This document shows, in pieces, positions 1 to 10,368 of a DNA stretch of 39,400 nucleotides; the stretch's first letter is position 1; every line of letters begins with the position of its first letter. The DNA is from an uncultured Saprospirales bacterium (GTDB lineage Bacteria; Bacteroidota; Bacteroidia; Chitinophagales; Saprospiraceae): NCBI GenBank assembly GCA_937864265.1, contig CALMIR010000210.1:1-39400 (forward strand), written 5' to 3'. The position numbers and the translations under genes were made by a program. Below the pieces are notes generated by a model. The model searched no databases. It saw only the letters and a list, made by a program, of their open reading frames with translations, and was not told the origin of the DNA.

Positions 1-96
1 CCAATGTAAGGAAAGTATTTTACAGGAGGAAGTGTTGGGGGGATTTTTTTTTATCCGCATCCGCTGAATTGCACTGAAAGTGTCAGTGCCTGCCAC

Positions 97-136
97 AAAA
101 AAGCCGTCCCCATACGCTATCGGGAACGGCTTTTTT
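97..136 (-). terminator. Bidirectional intrinsic terminator downstream of sprA
   Basis: An A6-GCCG arm (97-106, extending to about 110) pairs with GGGAACGGC followed by T6 (122-136), giving a hairpin with a loop of about 11 nt. It is flanked by A6 on the left and T6 on the right, so both strands read as a GC stem followed by a U tract. It begins 50 bp past the sprA stop on the minus strand and most likely ends sprA transcription. A small perfect hairpin (GCACTG/CAGTGC, 71-89) lies just beyond it. Positions 1-96 show no gene. Confidence 0.85.
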
Positions 137-185
137 AGCAGGATGCACTTTTTCTTCAACTCGTATTACACGAACCCCCTGCTTA

Positions 186-3100
186 TCAATTCAACTGAAA
201 GCTCACGACTATACCACCGGAGGTATCCGTGCGCGGATAACCGATGGAAGTTTTGGGACGCGTTTGACGATAGTCGAAAAACAAGCGCAGCGATAAGCGT
301 TGATTGAGCTGATACTCCATGGATGGCGAAATACTCAAAGTGTAATTGCCCCTGGTAGGCTCGGCGATATCCTGATCGAGCAAGTGCGCGTAGGTAATGT
401 CGTCGCGTAAGGAAAAATCGAAGTTGATATCCAAGTCTTGAGACTGTAAACCCCGGCTGCCACGCCCGCCTCCACGATTATTTTGTTGATTCTGCTGGTC
501 TTCAGCGTCTTCTTCATTTTTGAATCGGCTCTTTTTCTTTTTACCACTGCCCGTAAGGAAAGGAATATCGACATTCCTAAGCAGGTAACCAAAGCCCAGT
601 ACAATTTCCTTCGACTGCGTTTCATTGAGCTGATAACTGACGGTGCTCAAAGCCAATGTGCGCGACTTTTTATAGTCCACCAAAAACGACATGCCGTTTT
701 TAAGCGTCGCATCTATGGCGATCAGCGGTGCAAAAGACTCTTGAATGACCACATCCGATATTTCCAATCGGGGGAAAAAGTTGAAATTGGCGGTATCCAA
801 AGGTCCGGTTATTTGATCCCGATTCCTCAAGTAAGGCAAGCTGGATCGGAAATTGCTGACCGACAAATTGGTTTTATAGCCATGCGTCAAGGAGAAGTTC
901 TGGAATAAATTGGCAAACAAAGGCACACGAGAAAGGCCATTGTAAGTCAAACGCCAGTTGACGTTGGGCTTGGTTTTAAACACATCCAAATTCACAGTAG
1001 TTGGGTCTTCATCGGTATAAGCGGCTATAAAAGCGGGCAACAACACTTCCTGCTGCGTATTGCCAAAACCGAAGGCGTACCCTTGTTCTGCCAGGTTTTC
1101 ATCCTCGTGATCGCCTACACCCAAGCGGTTGGAAATAACCACGCGGTTGGTCTCAAAACGGTCAAACAGTTCTAAAATTTCATCTTTGCTATCCCGGAAA
1201 AGGGTATTCATCGCGAAATAGGAAACTTGCATCGAACCAATACTAATCGGCACAGCATGTACCTTTTGGTCTATAAACAAGGAGGTATCCTTGAACGTTT
1301 CGGTAAATGTTTCCCGATAGGTCTTCGTCATTTCCAACTCGATCCGGAAATCTTTGAAAGGCTCAATGGTAGCCCGCGCATCGTAGTTTTGAGTATAGTC
1401 TTGCGAAACATCTTGATTCAGGAACACGCTTTGGGTAATCCACTGTTCGTTTTCGCGCAGCCAATCGCCGGCTATATTGTCGGCATTGGGGTTGAAACGC
1501 TGATCCTCGCTGATTTCTCTAATACGCGGTTGGATACCGGCCACAAAATCCCAGCCCGGCGAATCAAAATCAGTCATACCTAAAATGCCGGATTGAGGCA
1601 AATACCCCGGTACTACTGTTGTAAATCTTTCCGAATAATTGAAGCGCACCCGCCTCAATGAAAGTAAAGGCCGTACAATGACCCGCTCTACGACGGAAGG
1701 CGCCTTGTCCTTTTTGTTTTTGTCATCGTCTTTTTTGTTTTGAGCACCCGCTTTCGGATCATTTTTTTCGCTGGTATTGCCCCCACGAGTCCTAGGCGCA
1801 GGAGCCTTGCCTCGGTTTATCTTTTTCAAATAGGGGATCAGATCATACAATTTTTCAAAATTAAAATCCAGATTGGCCGAACGATCCTGGTTGTTTTGGA
1901 TGACATTGCCCAATGAATCGACATTGAGCGCGGCTGCCGACCAACTGTAACCGCCCTGGTACTGTAGCTTAGCCGTCATAAAGTCCCCTATAAAAGGTAA
2001 GTACTTCAACGGCACGTTGTAGTTGACACTAAAATTGTGCTGATAATTTTTGGGACGCCCCAATTCTTTGATATTGTTCCAGATGCTATCGCGGCGGAAC
2101 TTATTGCGATCCTGTAAATTGGGGAATTGCTCGAGCATATATATTTCGTCCGGCTCGTCAATCACCGAGCTATTGGTCGCATTGAAGTTGAACTTCAGCG
2201 ACTTGGTGATGTCCCACTGCAGGTCATAGTCCCGATCCCAGGTAAATCGCTTGTTGAAAAAGGTATTGAAACGCGGATCCACCCCGGCAAAGCGGTAGGA
2301 CGTTGTTTCAAAGCGCCTGTTCATGACAGAGCTGACATTCAGCGCGTTGGGAAGCGGGTTGAGGTTAATTTCCGCGATGAGTTTTAGCAATTCGCCTTTG
2401 AAGTTTTTAAACGGCTGCAAATAAGTAGGCCTCCGGCTATAGCTGTAATCAATGGCGCCTGTATAACGTTTTTCCTCATTCGACTCAATGATGGGGTCGC
2501 GATAATTGGTTTCAGTGTAACCGTACGTCAAGCTGAAATTGGAAATATCCCAGGGCATCGGCTTGGCATTATTGTTCGTTCGCTCCTTGCGCACATTTGT
2601 AAAGTTGTACGCCTTAATCTGGGTGACTTCCTGGGCTTGTTCCTTGATCGAATCCCGTTTTACCCGATCCGGCTCTTCCTGTACTTTCTCTTTCAGGCGA
2701 ATATCCAGGTCATAAGGATCAAACTCCGGCGTTTTAACCGTTTGAGAAGTCTGAGCATAAAAAGGGAGTCGAATGCCCCATTTTTCCGGTAAAAATTTAT
2801 CCAAATTAAAGCTAGCGGCCAAGTCGTAGCCGTAAATGGATTCCCGGTTGCGTTCCTGTACTTTTTGGTCTATCGCTCCAAAACCAATGCTACTGATGTT
2901 GGCCGAACCGGTAAGGCTGCCAAAATCGGCTAGCTGGGCATCAACCCGGCCAATAGCAGCTGCGCCCCCGCGCTCATCCAAGCCCGTGAGCCGCAATTCA
3001 TTGATCCATACTTCCACGTTGTTGATGGGGCCTTCTATTTCGTAGCGATTTCGAACGCCTACCATCATAATTTTCACATTGCCTAGCGTGGGATTGCCCT

Positions 3101-6100
3101 TGATACTGACCCGGTGGGTTTTGGAAGTAATGTCCGATACGATGAACTTGCTGAATTCAGCGCCCAATGAAAAATCGGCCGCATTGCGCTCTTTTTTCAA
3201 ATCGACAAACTCGTTGAGTGCAAAATCAAACTCATTCTCCAGCAGCCACACCGCCCGCTTATAATCTAAGCTATTGGGTTGAAACGCCAACACGGCTTCC
3301 GGATCAGACATGGTCAGCGGAATTTCGTATTCGTAGTAATTGTTTTGAAAATCACTTCCCAGCCGCACAAAAATAGACAAAGGTTCGCCCGATAAAACGG
3401 CATCGTCCAATTGCTCGGCGTGTACAAACATTTTCAGGCGCTCATACACCCGCACATCCATATTGATGACTTTGAAAACAGAGCGCTGATCGCCAGCCTT
3501 GAGGTTTTTGATGCGCATGGTCAGCGCTTGCTCATTTTGCAGGGCGCTGAATACACCAATGGTTTGCTCGCGCTGAATGCCTTCCGGCAACACATAATTG
3601 AAAGGCTCACGGCCACTGTTTTCTTCGATATTGACATTATCCACCGAAAAATCGGTATCGGCATCACCGGGGATGATGGGGCCATTGTCTTCTGAAATAT
3701 CCCCCCGGTATCGGCGCCATTGGTTGCGCACCAACTCCAGGCGGGCAAAGCGCAAAGTGGTTGGCGCTTCGAAGCCCCTCATGTACATACGCATGAATCG
3801 GATGGAGCGGAAATCGCGAATACCACCCACCGCTTTTTTATCCGGACCATCTAATGGAATACGGAAGCGGTACCAGACCCGCCCGTTGTCAGCTTCCCGG
3901 CGGTCGGTGATGAAGGGCGTATTTTCCATGTCTATTTCCCGAGGATTCAGGGGGTCGGCTCTCAGTGGAATGGCATACTCAAAATAAGCTTCTGTTTCAT
4001 TGAGGGTATTATCCCGGTTGAGGTCTTCCGCATCGGGTAGGTTGGTACTGGTCTGGCGGTTTTCCTGGCCTATGTTGGAAGCGGAGTTGCCTTCCGGGTT
4101 GTTGAAATCGCGGTACTTGTACAAAGTGCTTACATCATCGGGAAAAGCCCTGAAATAGCGGAAATCATCGTAAGCGGGGTCTGCTCTCAACTTATTGGCA
4201 ATGGGTTCTGAGAACGAATTGATGTAATCGTTGAACTTCAACCGTTCCTGGGCATTGTCCAAGCCATCCAAGCCTAAATCCTGCTCATCCCTATTTTCCC
4301 CTGTGTTGTCAAAAGCTCGGGTAATTTGCTGGGTGATGGGTATTCTACCCCAGTTGGTATCGTCCACTCGGCGATCGGGATTGGTAGGCCCCGGTAAGCC
4401 ATTCTCGAAAAACATCCGCGAATCGCGCAAAATATCTTCCGAAATATTACCCAGGTTGATGTACAGTTCCCCTTGTTGCTGCTGGTAATTGGGCGAAGGT
4501 GAGTTGACATCTTCCGGGTCGAGGAATGGGCTCAACACCCAAAACTCCAAAAACTCGATGTTGGCCGACTGAAAATCATTTGTCGTCAATTCGCGCATGA
4601 TTCCACCCCAGCGGGTAGCCGGATCGTTCAAAATCAAGGAATCTTGGTTTTCGCTCACCCCTCTGGTGAAGCCCGGATAACCACCTGGTATATCAAAGTT
4701 GTAGGGCCCTCGTTCGCTTGGATAGAAGGTCATATCCATCGTGCGGAAATTGACCGCCTGATTGGGGGTAATATTCTGGTTGGGGAATACCTCTTGCTGC
4801 GCTACGACACTAGTGTAAGGGTTTCGATTGTCAAAATCATTGGTTCGAGCAGCTTGGTCGATGGCATACCAGTTCAGCCTCGCCCGGTTAGCGCCTGAGC
4901 GCAAATCATTGATGAGGTTGGCCTCCGGAAATCGCGGGTTATTGTTCTGATCATCGTTTTGGGGTACACTGGCCAAGTACCATTGGTTGGTCGGAATGCG
5001 CAGGTCGAAGCTGGCGCCACTACCTTCAAAGTCGTCAATATATACCACCCCGCCTTTGTCTTTTTTGTTCTGGTTGATAGCTCGGGCATGCCCCGGTCGC
5101 AAGGCAGCGCCTTCAGCAGCTACTGTGATAGAAGAAGGCTGGGTGGTCGAAATCAGCGGAATAGCATCCACGGCCTTGGTCAACCACGGTGCTTCGCGGT
5201 TGAGGTTAATGTCCAAGCCATAAATTTTGTTGTTAATCGGGTCATCACCTACGTTTACTTTTTGGGTAAAGGGGCGTTCAAACAGTTGCAGGTACGTACC
5301 GCCGATGTTGAAATTTTCATCTATTTCATAATCGGCTCGAAGCCCGATCATGGTTTTGGATTGAAAACCAAACAAGGTATTGTCCTCAAAAGAAACATTA
5401 ATGGGTACCCCCGACTGCAAAAGGGCATCGTTTAATATCCTCACTTTACCGATGCTGTAGTCCACCTCGTAATCTCGGCCTTCCACACAAGGTCCACCAC
5501 AACCCGTTACCTGTACAGAACCTTGAGGGATATTGAAAGCGCCAAGTGATATTTCAGAAGAAACACTCGACTTGTATTCTCCACGGATAATATAGCGGTT
5601 TTGCTCTGCGGATTCAATGGCATTAAATACGGTGGTGGCATAGAGCGAATCGTACACATAGAGTTTCCGCAGCTCGGGATCGGTAATTTCCCGGGACAAA
5701 GCTGATCCAAATGGCTCCAGTACGGGAAACATGATGCGCCCGTTTCGCGGATTGATCGTAACGCCTGGCACGAAGTCGAACACCCCATCTGCCTGAGGGT
5801 CGCCCTGCGTATTTAAGCGGTCTAAATTGAATACGCGGAGCAAGGGAATGCCCGCCAGATTACTGGAAGGCAAGAAGCGCTTCTGACCTCCACCGGGATC
5901 GTCATAAAAAATATCGAGCCGGAAATCGTCTTGATTGACCTGAAATGCACCGATGGAATACACGTTTTTCATCATCAAATCCCAGGTGGGCAAGTCGGTG
6001 CGCTGGGTGGTACTTTTCAGCATTTTGACAAACAACACCTTGGGCGTTACGTCGGAGGTATCCGTTCCAATAGTAGCGTTGTTGATGGACATGTCCCCCA

Positions 6101-7565
6101 CTGTAAAGATATTACCATTGTATTCGTATTCAAAGGCTACCGCCAATACCTGATCGGGCTGTACATTGATGTTGACAGAAATAAAACCCAACTCCGGGTG
6201 AAAGGTATATTCACTGGCTTGTAGCTTGCGGGCACGTACCTTTTCAAAGTCGCGGGTTTGTTGGAGGCCGATTTGGCCTTGCAAAGTCGATACAGCCTGG
6301 TCAATATCGCGGGTACTATTCCCTCCTGCGGCCAGTTGGCCGTAAAGGTCGTTGGCAGCGTTATCAGGCAAGGGTTTGCGGTCGAGCAGGTCGAAACGAT
6401 TCCAGGCCGGGTTGATTTCTACCTTATCTGGACTAACCAGACGGATAGGCTCTCCCAAGTCGGCCAAAGCCACAATATCGCGTACATCGGTTACTTCATT
6501 GCGGTCGTTGGTCAACCACACTTCCAGTTTTTTGATTTTAAAGAGGGAGTTGATCTGAGGCAAGTTGCCCAAGCCCCTTTCAAAATTTTCGCGGTTGTAA
6601 TGGGTAAGGAAAAAGTGACGGTTTTCGTCGTAATCGTTGGCATATACCTCGAATTCCTGTACCTGGCTGCCGCCTTCTATTTGCACGTTTTCACGCTGTG
6701 ACTTTTGTTGAGAAGCAATGGCCGTCAAGCGCAAATGGCCAAACTGCAATTCGGTTTTTAAACCAAACAAGCTCTGCGCGCCTTGTATCAGGCTTCCCCG
6801 CAGGGGCAGGCTCACCGTACCGGCCTCTATTTTCTTGATAATGGCGTCTTCATCCGACAAATCGCTGTTGTAATTCAACTTGATCTGGTTGTCGAAATTG
6901 AAGGTTGCACCTGTATTGTAGTTGAAGGTCAAATCCAGTTTTTCACCAATCTTACCCGTGGCATTCATATTGATGTCCATATCAAAATCAAAGCCACCTG
7001 TGGTACGCTGTCTTTCCGTAAGAATGGGGTTTTCCAAACGGGAGATGTCGAAGCCAAAAGTCAAATCGATATTGCCCTGGGGGCGAATATCAACCGTGGT
7101 ACCGCCAAAAAGGCGGTCGATCAGGTCATTTTTGACATCCACTTTAGCGAGGGGATCCAATGGACTGAGGCCATTAGATGTTTTGCTGGCGCCCGACAAT
7201 TGCCGGAAATAATCCTGTTCCTGCTGTTCGCGTTGGTAGTCGATGTATTCCTGAAAAGACATATAGGTAGCCGGACGGAACAGTTCATCGCCAATTTTTT
7301 CGGTGATGATATAGTTGCCAGTTTCCGGGTCATATTCCACCTGCTTTTCGATAATGGAAGGATCTTCCAGGTCGAAAGGATTACCAGGCTGGTCGTTGAG
7401 GAAATCGTCGTAACGTTCTTCAATGTCCGGGATGGTATCGGCATTGGCAACGGGCACAGCTGGCCTCAAATAGGGATCTTCCAGATGCGTACCAGTGTTG
7501 ATGGCACTGAGGGCTGTTGCTACAATTCCAAGCAATAGACTGAAGGGCAATAAAAATCTTCTCAT
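186..7565 (-). CDS. sprA: SprA, T9SS outer-membrane translocon (gliding motility SprA/SOV family)
   Basis: SprA is the very large outer-membrane beta-barrel that forms the protein-conducting channel of the Bacteroidota type IX secretion system; it is called SOV in Porphyromonas. The product here is 2459 aa, normal for the family (about 2400 aa). The chosen start (ATG at 7565) gives MRRFLLPFSLLLGIVATALS, a clean signal peptide; an ATG at 7604 would add 13 residues that spoil the signal. The body is long and Asn/Asp-rich, with alternating beta-strand segments and SprA_N-type blocks (for example GFDFDMDINMNATGKIGEKL near residue 190). It ends in a strand terminating VSFQLN, typical of outer-membrane barrels. 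A Lys/Asp-rich low-complexity stretch (KNDPKAGAQNKKDDDKNKKD, near residue 1950) is probably a loop. ruvA lies upstream on the same strand, a pairing I recall from other Bacteroidota. The two cargo proteins at 15750 and 22635 carry sorting domains fitting this system. Confidence 0.96.
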   Translation of the reverse strand: MRRFLLPFSLLLGIVATALSAINTGTHLEDPYLRPAVPVANADTIPDIEERYDDFLNDQPGNPFDLEDPSIIEKQVEYDPETGNYIITEKIGDELFRPATYMSFQEYIDYQREQQEQDYFRQLSGASKTSNGLSPLDPLAKVDVKNDLIDRLFGGTTVDIRPQGNIDLTFGFDISRLENPILTERQRTTGGFDFDMDINMNATGKIGEKLDLTFNYNTGATFNFDNQIKLNYNSDLSDEDAIIKKIEAGTVSLPLRGSLIQGAQSLFGLKTELQFGHLRLTAIASQQKSQRENVQIEGGSQVQEFEVYANDYDENRHFFLTHYNRENFERGLGNLPQINSLFKIKKLEVWLTNDRNEVTDVRDIVALADLGEPIRLVSPDKVEINPAWNRFDLLDRKPLPDNAANDLYGQLAAGGNSTRDIDQAVSTLQGQIGLQQTRDFEKVRARKLQASEYTFHPELGFISVNINVQPDQVLAVAFEYEYNGNIFTVGDMSINNATIGTDTSDVTPKVLFVKMLKSTTQRTDLPTWDLMMKNVYSIGAFQVNQDDFRLDIFYDDPGGGQKRFLPSSNLAGIPLLRVFNLDRLNTQGDPQADGVFDFVPGVTINPRNGRIMFPVLEPFGSALSREITDPELRKLYVYDSLYATTVFNAIESAEQNRYIIRGEYKSSVSSEISLGAFNIPQGSVQVTGCGGPCVEGRDYEVDYSIGKVRILNDALLQSGVPINVSFEDNTLFGFQSKTMIGLRADYEIDENFNIGGTYLQLFERPFTQKVNVGDDPINNKIYGLDINLNREAPWLTKAVDAIPLISTTQPSSITVAAEGAALRPGHARAINQNKKDKGGVVYIDDFEGSGASFDLRIPTNQWYLASVPQNDDQNNNPRFPEANLINDLRSGANRARLNWYAIDQAARTNDFDNRNPYTSVVAQQEVFPNQNITPNQAVNFRTMDMTFYPSERGPYNFDIPGGYPGFTRGVSENQDSLILNDPATRWGGIMRELTTNDFQSANIEFLEFWVLSPFLDPEDVNSPSPNYQQQQGELYINLGNISEDILRDSRMFFENGLPGPTNPDRRVDDTNWGRIPITQQITRAFDNTGENRDEQDLGLDGLDNAQERLKFNDYINSFSEPIANKLRADPAYDDFRYFRAFPDDVSTLYKYRDFNNPEGNSASNIGQENRQTSTNLPDAEDLNRDNTLNETEAYFEYAIPLRADPLNPREIDMENTPFITDRREADNGRVWYRFRIPLDGPDKKAVGGIRDFRSIRFMRMYMRGFEAPTTLRFARLELVRNQWRRYRGDISEDNGPIIPGDADTDFSVDNVNIEENSGREPFNYVLPEGIQREQTIGVFSALQNEQALTMRIKNLKAGDQRSVFKVINMDVRVYERLKMFVHAEQLDDAVLSGEPLSIFVRLGSDFQNNYYEYEIPLTMSDPEAVLAFQPNSLDYKRAVWLLENEFDFALNEFVDLKKERNAADFSLGAEFSKFIVSDITSKTHRVSIKGNPTLGNVKIMMVGVRNRYEIEGPINNVEVWINELRLTGLDERGGAAAIGRVDAQLADFGSLTGSANISSIGFGAIDQKVQERNRESIYGYDLAASFNLDKFLPEKWGIRLPFYAQTSQTVKTPEFDPYDLDIRLKEKVQEEPDRVKRDSIKEQAQEVTQIKAYNFTNVRKERTNNNAKPMPWDISNFSLTYGYTETNYRDPIIESNEEKRYTGAIDYSYSRRPTYLQPFKNFKGELLKLIAEINLNPLPNALNVSSVMNRRFETTSYRFAGVDPRFNTFFNKRFTWDRDYDLQWDITKSLKFNFNATNSSVIDEPDEIYMLEQFPNLQDRNKFRRDSIWNNIKELGRPKNYQHNFSVNYNVPLKYLPFIGDFMTAKLQYQGGYSWSAAALNVDSLGNVIQNNQDRSANLDFNFEKLYDLIPYLKKINRGKAPAPRTRGGNTSEKNDPKAGAQNKKDDDKNKKDKAPSVVERVIVRPLLSLRRVRFNYSERFTTVVPGYLPQSGILGMTDFDSPGWDFVAGIQPRIREISEDQRFNPNADNIAGDWLRENEQWITQSVFLNQDVSQDYTQNYDARATIEPFKDFRIELEMTKTYRETFTETFKDTSLFIDQKVHAVPISIGSMQVSYFAMNTLFRDSKDEILELFDRFETNRVVISNRLGVGDHEDENLAEQGYAFGFGNTQQEVLLPAFIAAYTDEDPTTVNLDVFKTKPNVNWRLTYNGLSRVPLFANLFQNFSLTHGYKTNLSVSNFRSSLPYLRNRDQITGPLDTANFNFFPRLEISDVVIQESFAPLIAIDATLKNGMSFLVDYKKSRTLALSTVSYQLNETQSKEIVLGFGYLLRNVDIPFLTGSGKKKKSRFKNEEDAEDQQNQQNNRGGGRGSRGLQSQDLDINFDFSLRDDITYAHLLDQDIAEPTRGNYTLSISPSMEYQLNQRLSLRLFFDYRQTRPKTSIGYPRTDTSGGIVVSFQLN

Positions 7566-7909
7566 AACTTTTTGACATGGGACAGCGCGGTCATGCTTAT
7601 TCATTTACCGCCACGATACCGCTACTGGTCAAATAGACCTTTTTTAAAAAAAAAGATTGCAAAGGTTGAACAAATTACCCTTCCAGAGGGTGTTTTGTAT
7701 TTATACTCAGCAAAACGATGGCAAATTGGATTTTTTATGCTAGCGCAAAAATTTAACTATAGTAGTGTGCAAAAAATGACTTCCCGATTGATCAAAGTCC
7801 TTTTACTAGCGGACACACTTGAAAATGAACCATTTAGCCCGCTGGGGTAAGGACAAAATCTGAGAGTTAATTTTTCTGCGTTACATACAAGCGATTAAGA
7901 CAGTCATTC
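7566..7909. other. Intergenic region between ruvA and sprA (344 bp)
   Basis: This gap holds the 123-bp palindromic repeat copy A (7762-7884). The remaining part, about 195 bp next to sprA, is AT-rich with an A9 tract near 7645-7654. On the minus strand AACCTTTG (7660-7667) is one mismatch from the Bacteroidota -7 box TAnnTTTG, but I see no matching -33 box about 20 nt upstream, so no promoter is called. No ribosomal binding site of Shine-Dalgarno type precedes sprA, which is usual in this phylum. I see no credible small gene. Confidence 0.6.
7762..7884 (+). repeat. Palindromic MITE-like repeat, copy A (123 bp, longest copy)
   Basis: The copy begins GTAGTGTGCAAAAAA and ends TTTTTCTGCGTTAC. 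Its two ends are imperfect inverted repeats of about 24 bp, and the pairing continues inward (TTCCCGATT... against the reverse complement of ...AAAATC). The core is CTAGCGG ... CCCGCTGGGG. Related copies lie at 22525-22623 (minus), 31135-31244 (minus) and 37382-37491 (plus). Compared with copy D, copy A has about 13 extra bases (near 7794-7806). It starts 25 bp after the end of ruvA in the direction of transcription. It contains no ORF and no transposase, so if mobile it would depend on proteins encoded elsewhere. Confidence 0.9.
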
Positions 7910-8500
7910 CTAGCCTAGCTCTTTAAGCGCCAGTTTGATTAAAGTCTCCACATTGGCCACCACGCCTTGCTCTTTGATGATTTTGTTGAGCGCTTTCTGA
8001 ACCGCAATTCGATTGAAGCCCAAAGCAACTAATCCAGATAACGCCTCCTCCCGAATCGTATTGTCTTGGGGCAATAAAGTTGGTGCTGGTTCGCTGCTAT
8101 CTTTTAGCATTTTGTCTTTCAGATCGAGGATAATGCGTTTGGCCGTTTTCGGGCCGATCCCTTTGGCGTGTTTGAAGGCATTGAGGTCTTCTGCAATGAT
8201 GGCAGCCCGCAGTTCATCGGGATTCATGGCAGAAAGCAACACTTGGGCGGTTGCAGGCCCAATGCCACTCACGGAGATCAAGTGGCGGAACAAATTCCTT
8301 TCCACGGCATCGGCGAAGCCATAAAGCGTATGGCTGTCTTCTTTGATGTGCAGATGCGTGAGTATTTTGACGGATTCTAGTTTTTCTATTTGTCCGTAGG
8401 TATGCAAACTAATATTGATGTGGTAACCCACGCCGCCCGTTTCTACCACCACATAGGTCGGGCTTTTGAAATTGATTTCTCCTTTGATGTAAGCAATCAT
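7910..8500 (-). CDS. ruvA: Holliday junction DNA helicase subunit RuvA
   Basis: RuvA binds four-way Holliday junctions and loads the RuvB motor for branch migration during recombinational repair. The 196-aa product has normal family length. The start ATG at 8500 gives MIAYIKGEINFKSPTYVVVE, the typical RuvA N-terminal OB-fold; a start at 8533 would add 11 unlikely residues. The middle of the protein holds two helix-hairpin-helix segments (LISVSGIGPATAQVLLS and FKHAKGIGPKTAKRIILDLK), which contact the DNA backbone. The C-terminal third (EALSGLVALGFNRIAVQKAL...) is the RuvB-binding three-helix domain. A possible promoter lies at 8523-8530. The gene is followed by repeat copy A and then sprA, so the two may be transcribed together if the repeat does not terminate transcription. 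Confidence 0.97.
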   Translation of the reverse strand: MIAYIKGEINFKSPTYVVVETGGVGYHINISLHTYGQIEKLESVKILTHLHIKEDSHTLYGFADAVERNLFRHLISVSGIGPATAQVLLSAMNPDELRAAIIAEDLNAFKHAKGIGPKTAKRIILDLKDKMLKDSSEPAPTLLPQDNTIREEALSGLVALGFNRIAVQKALNKIIKEQGVVANVETLIKLALKELG

Positions 8501-8522
8501 AAGTATGTTTGAAAAATGAGCA

Positions 8523-8530
8523 CGAAGGTA
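8523..8530 (-). promoter_or_regulatory. Possible -7 promoter box for ruvA
   Basis: Read on the minus strand, the sequence is TACCTTCG, one base from the Bacteroidota -7 consensus TAnnTTTG. It sits 22 bp upstream of the ruvA ATG. No clear TTTG -33 box is seen at the expected distance, so this is a weak call. Confidence 0.35.
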
Positions 8531-8775
8531 CAAAAACTGACCGAAACAGGGTATAAATGGCCATCATTTTGCTTTTACAAACGCAACTTGCCCGATAAAA
8601 ATCGGACTTTAGGAAAGGATTAACAACGTAATATTTACCATTTTCCAAAAAATGACTTAATTTTTGCCGATTTTTTAAAATCATACAGATGCAGCAGGAA
8701 GAATATTTAACCAATTACAAACCAAATCCTCTTGCGCGTCTCTTTTTATAATCAACAAACTAAACAAGTTTCGTT

Positions 8776-10368
8776 ATGGATTTCGCATTAGGTTTACTCA
8801 TTTTTGGATGGCTTTTTGTGCTGGTTTGGGTACCCCTCGTGGTGCTTTCTCAACGCAAAATGCATCCTGCTGCCTTATTTACCCTGTTTTTTACGGAGCT
8901 GTGGGAACGTTTTTCATTCTATGGCATGCGCGCCTTTTTGGTGTTGTATATGACCGGGGTGCTGTTCCAGCAAATGGCGCAAGGCGAAGCCGATGCCCGG
9001 GCTTATGGCATTTATGGTGCTTTCAATGCATTATTGTATGCCGCGCCGGTAGTGGGCGGAATGATTGCCGACCGAATGCTCGGCTTCCGTCGCACGATTC
9101 TCATCGGTGGTATTATGATGGCGCTCGCCCAGTTTACCCTGGCCGCCAACGCTGCAATATTTAAAATGGAAAACATGTTTTTCCTAGGGCTAGGATTGCT
9201 GGCTGTGGGCAATGGTTTTTTCAAGCCCAATATTTCCAGCTTTCTAGGTACTTTTTACGATAAAAACGACCAGCGCAAAGATGGTGCTTTCACCATCTTT
9301 TACATGGGTATCAATATCGGCGCCTTTCTGGCCCCCATCACTTGTGGCTTTTTGGCGCAACGGGTGGACTGGTCGCTAGGATTCCTGGCAGCAGGTATCG
9401 GTATGACGCTGGGTATTATTGTCTTTTGGAGGAATATGTCCAAATACCAGGACAAAGGCAATCCACCTAATGTAGCATCCCTTAAAGATGCGTTCTTTGC
9501 CGGCATGAGTAAGCAGACAACCATCCTCTTGGGATCCCTGGTTTGTATTCCACTGTTTGCCTGGCTCATCAATTTTGAAACCGTAACGGATTATATCCTC
9601 ATCATTGGTGGCCTTGGTATTATGGGATACTTCTTGTACGAGGGTCTAACGATGAAAGATCGGGAAGATGGCGAGCGCATGCTGGTATTTTTCTTTTTGT
9701 TCTTTTTCCACATGATTTTCTGGACGCTGTTCGAACAGGCTGGCGGATCACTGACGGTGCTCACCGATCGCTATGTCAATCGTCACGGTATCGAGGCGTC
9801 TCAGTTTCAGGCGGTGAATCCCTTGTACATCATGTTGTTTGCACCTGTGTTTTCATGGATATGGCTCAAACTGTCGAAAAGGGGTAAGGAGCCGCGCACG
9901 CCGATGAAGTTCTTCTATGGCTTGCTCCAGATTGCCTTTGGTTATTTCCTGATCGTGTGGGGCGCAAGAAGCATCATACCGATGTTGGAAGGCGTTTCGC
10001 CCGATGCAGAGGTGATGCCTGCTTTGATTCCGCTGTTTTTCCTGATGGCCATGTACTTGTTCCATACAACGGGTGAATTGAGTATTTCTCCAGTGGGCTT
10101 GTCGGTTGTCACCAAACTGGCACCGGCCAAAATGGTAGGTTTCCTGATGGGGGCCTGGTTCTTATCCATTTCTTTTGCCCACAAAATTGCCGGTGAATTG
10201 GGCAAGCAAATTGCTTCTGGTGGTGGCGAGTCGGTGGATGCCGCTACTGCGCTTAAAGGCTATGCCGATGTTTACATGACCTGGGGTGTTTACATTACCC
10301 TGGGGGCTGCAGTGATTTTGCTCTTGCTGTCTCCAATTCTGAAACGCTGGATGCACGGCATTAATTGA
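8776..10368 (+). CDS. POT/PTR2 family proton-coupled di-/tripeptide transporter
   Basis: The 530-aa product is a polytopic inner-membrane protein with about 12-14 hydrophobic segments. It belongs to the proton-dependent oligopeptide transporter branch of the major facilitator superfamily, which imports di- and tripeptides. The diagnostic first-helix motif is TELWERFSFYGMRAFLVLY (ExxERFxYYG), which couples proton and substrate. The PTR2 signature FYMGINIGAFLAPITCGFLA follows in helix 5. The ATG at 8776 gives a hydrophobic N-terminus, MDFALGLLIFGWLFVL, that is the first helix. The gene is divergent from ruvA. Peptide uptake would fit with the oligopeptidase encoded at 12539, but they are separated by the minus-strand MATE gene and are not an operon. 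Confidence 0.93.
   Translation: MDFALGLLIFGWLFVLVWVPLVVLSQRKMHPAALFTLFFTELWERFSFYGMRAFLVLYMTGVLFQQMAQGEADARAYGIYGAFNALLYAAPVVGGMIADRMLGFRRTILIGGIMMALAQFTLAANAAIFKMENMFFLGLGLLAVGNGFFKPNISSFLGTFYDKNDQRKDGAFTIFYMGINIGAFLAPITCGFLAQRVDWSLGFLAAGIGMTLGIIVFWRNMSKYQDKGNPPNVASLKDAFFAGMSKQTTILLGSLVCIPLFAWLINFETVTDYILIIGGLGIMGYFLYEGLTMKDREDGERMLVFFFLFFFHMIFWTLFEQAGGSLTVLTDRYVNRHGIEASQFQAVNPLYIMLFAPVFSWIWLKLSKRGKEPRTPMKFFYGLLQIAFGYFLIVWGARSIIPMLEGVSPDAEVMPALIPLFFLMAMYLFHTTGELSISPVGLSVVTKLAPAKMVGFLMGAWFLSISFAHKIAGELGKQIASGGGESVDAATALKGYADVYMTWGVYITLGAAVILLLLSPILKRWMHGIN

Noticed and set aside
483-7538. Many long open frames on the plus strand opposite sprA
   Set aside because: They mirror the sprA codons, have odd composition, no family motifs and no start signals; they are shadows of sprA.
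8592-8605. Hairpin CCGAT-AAAA-ATCGG between ruvA and the transporter
   Set aside because: Only 5 bp of stem and no U tract; likely chance in AT-rich DNA.
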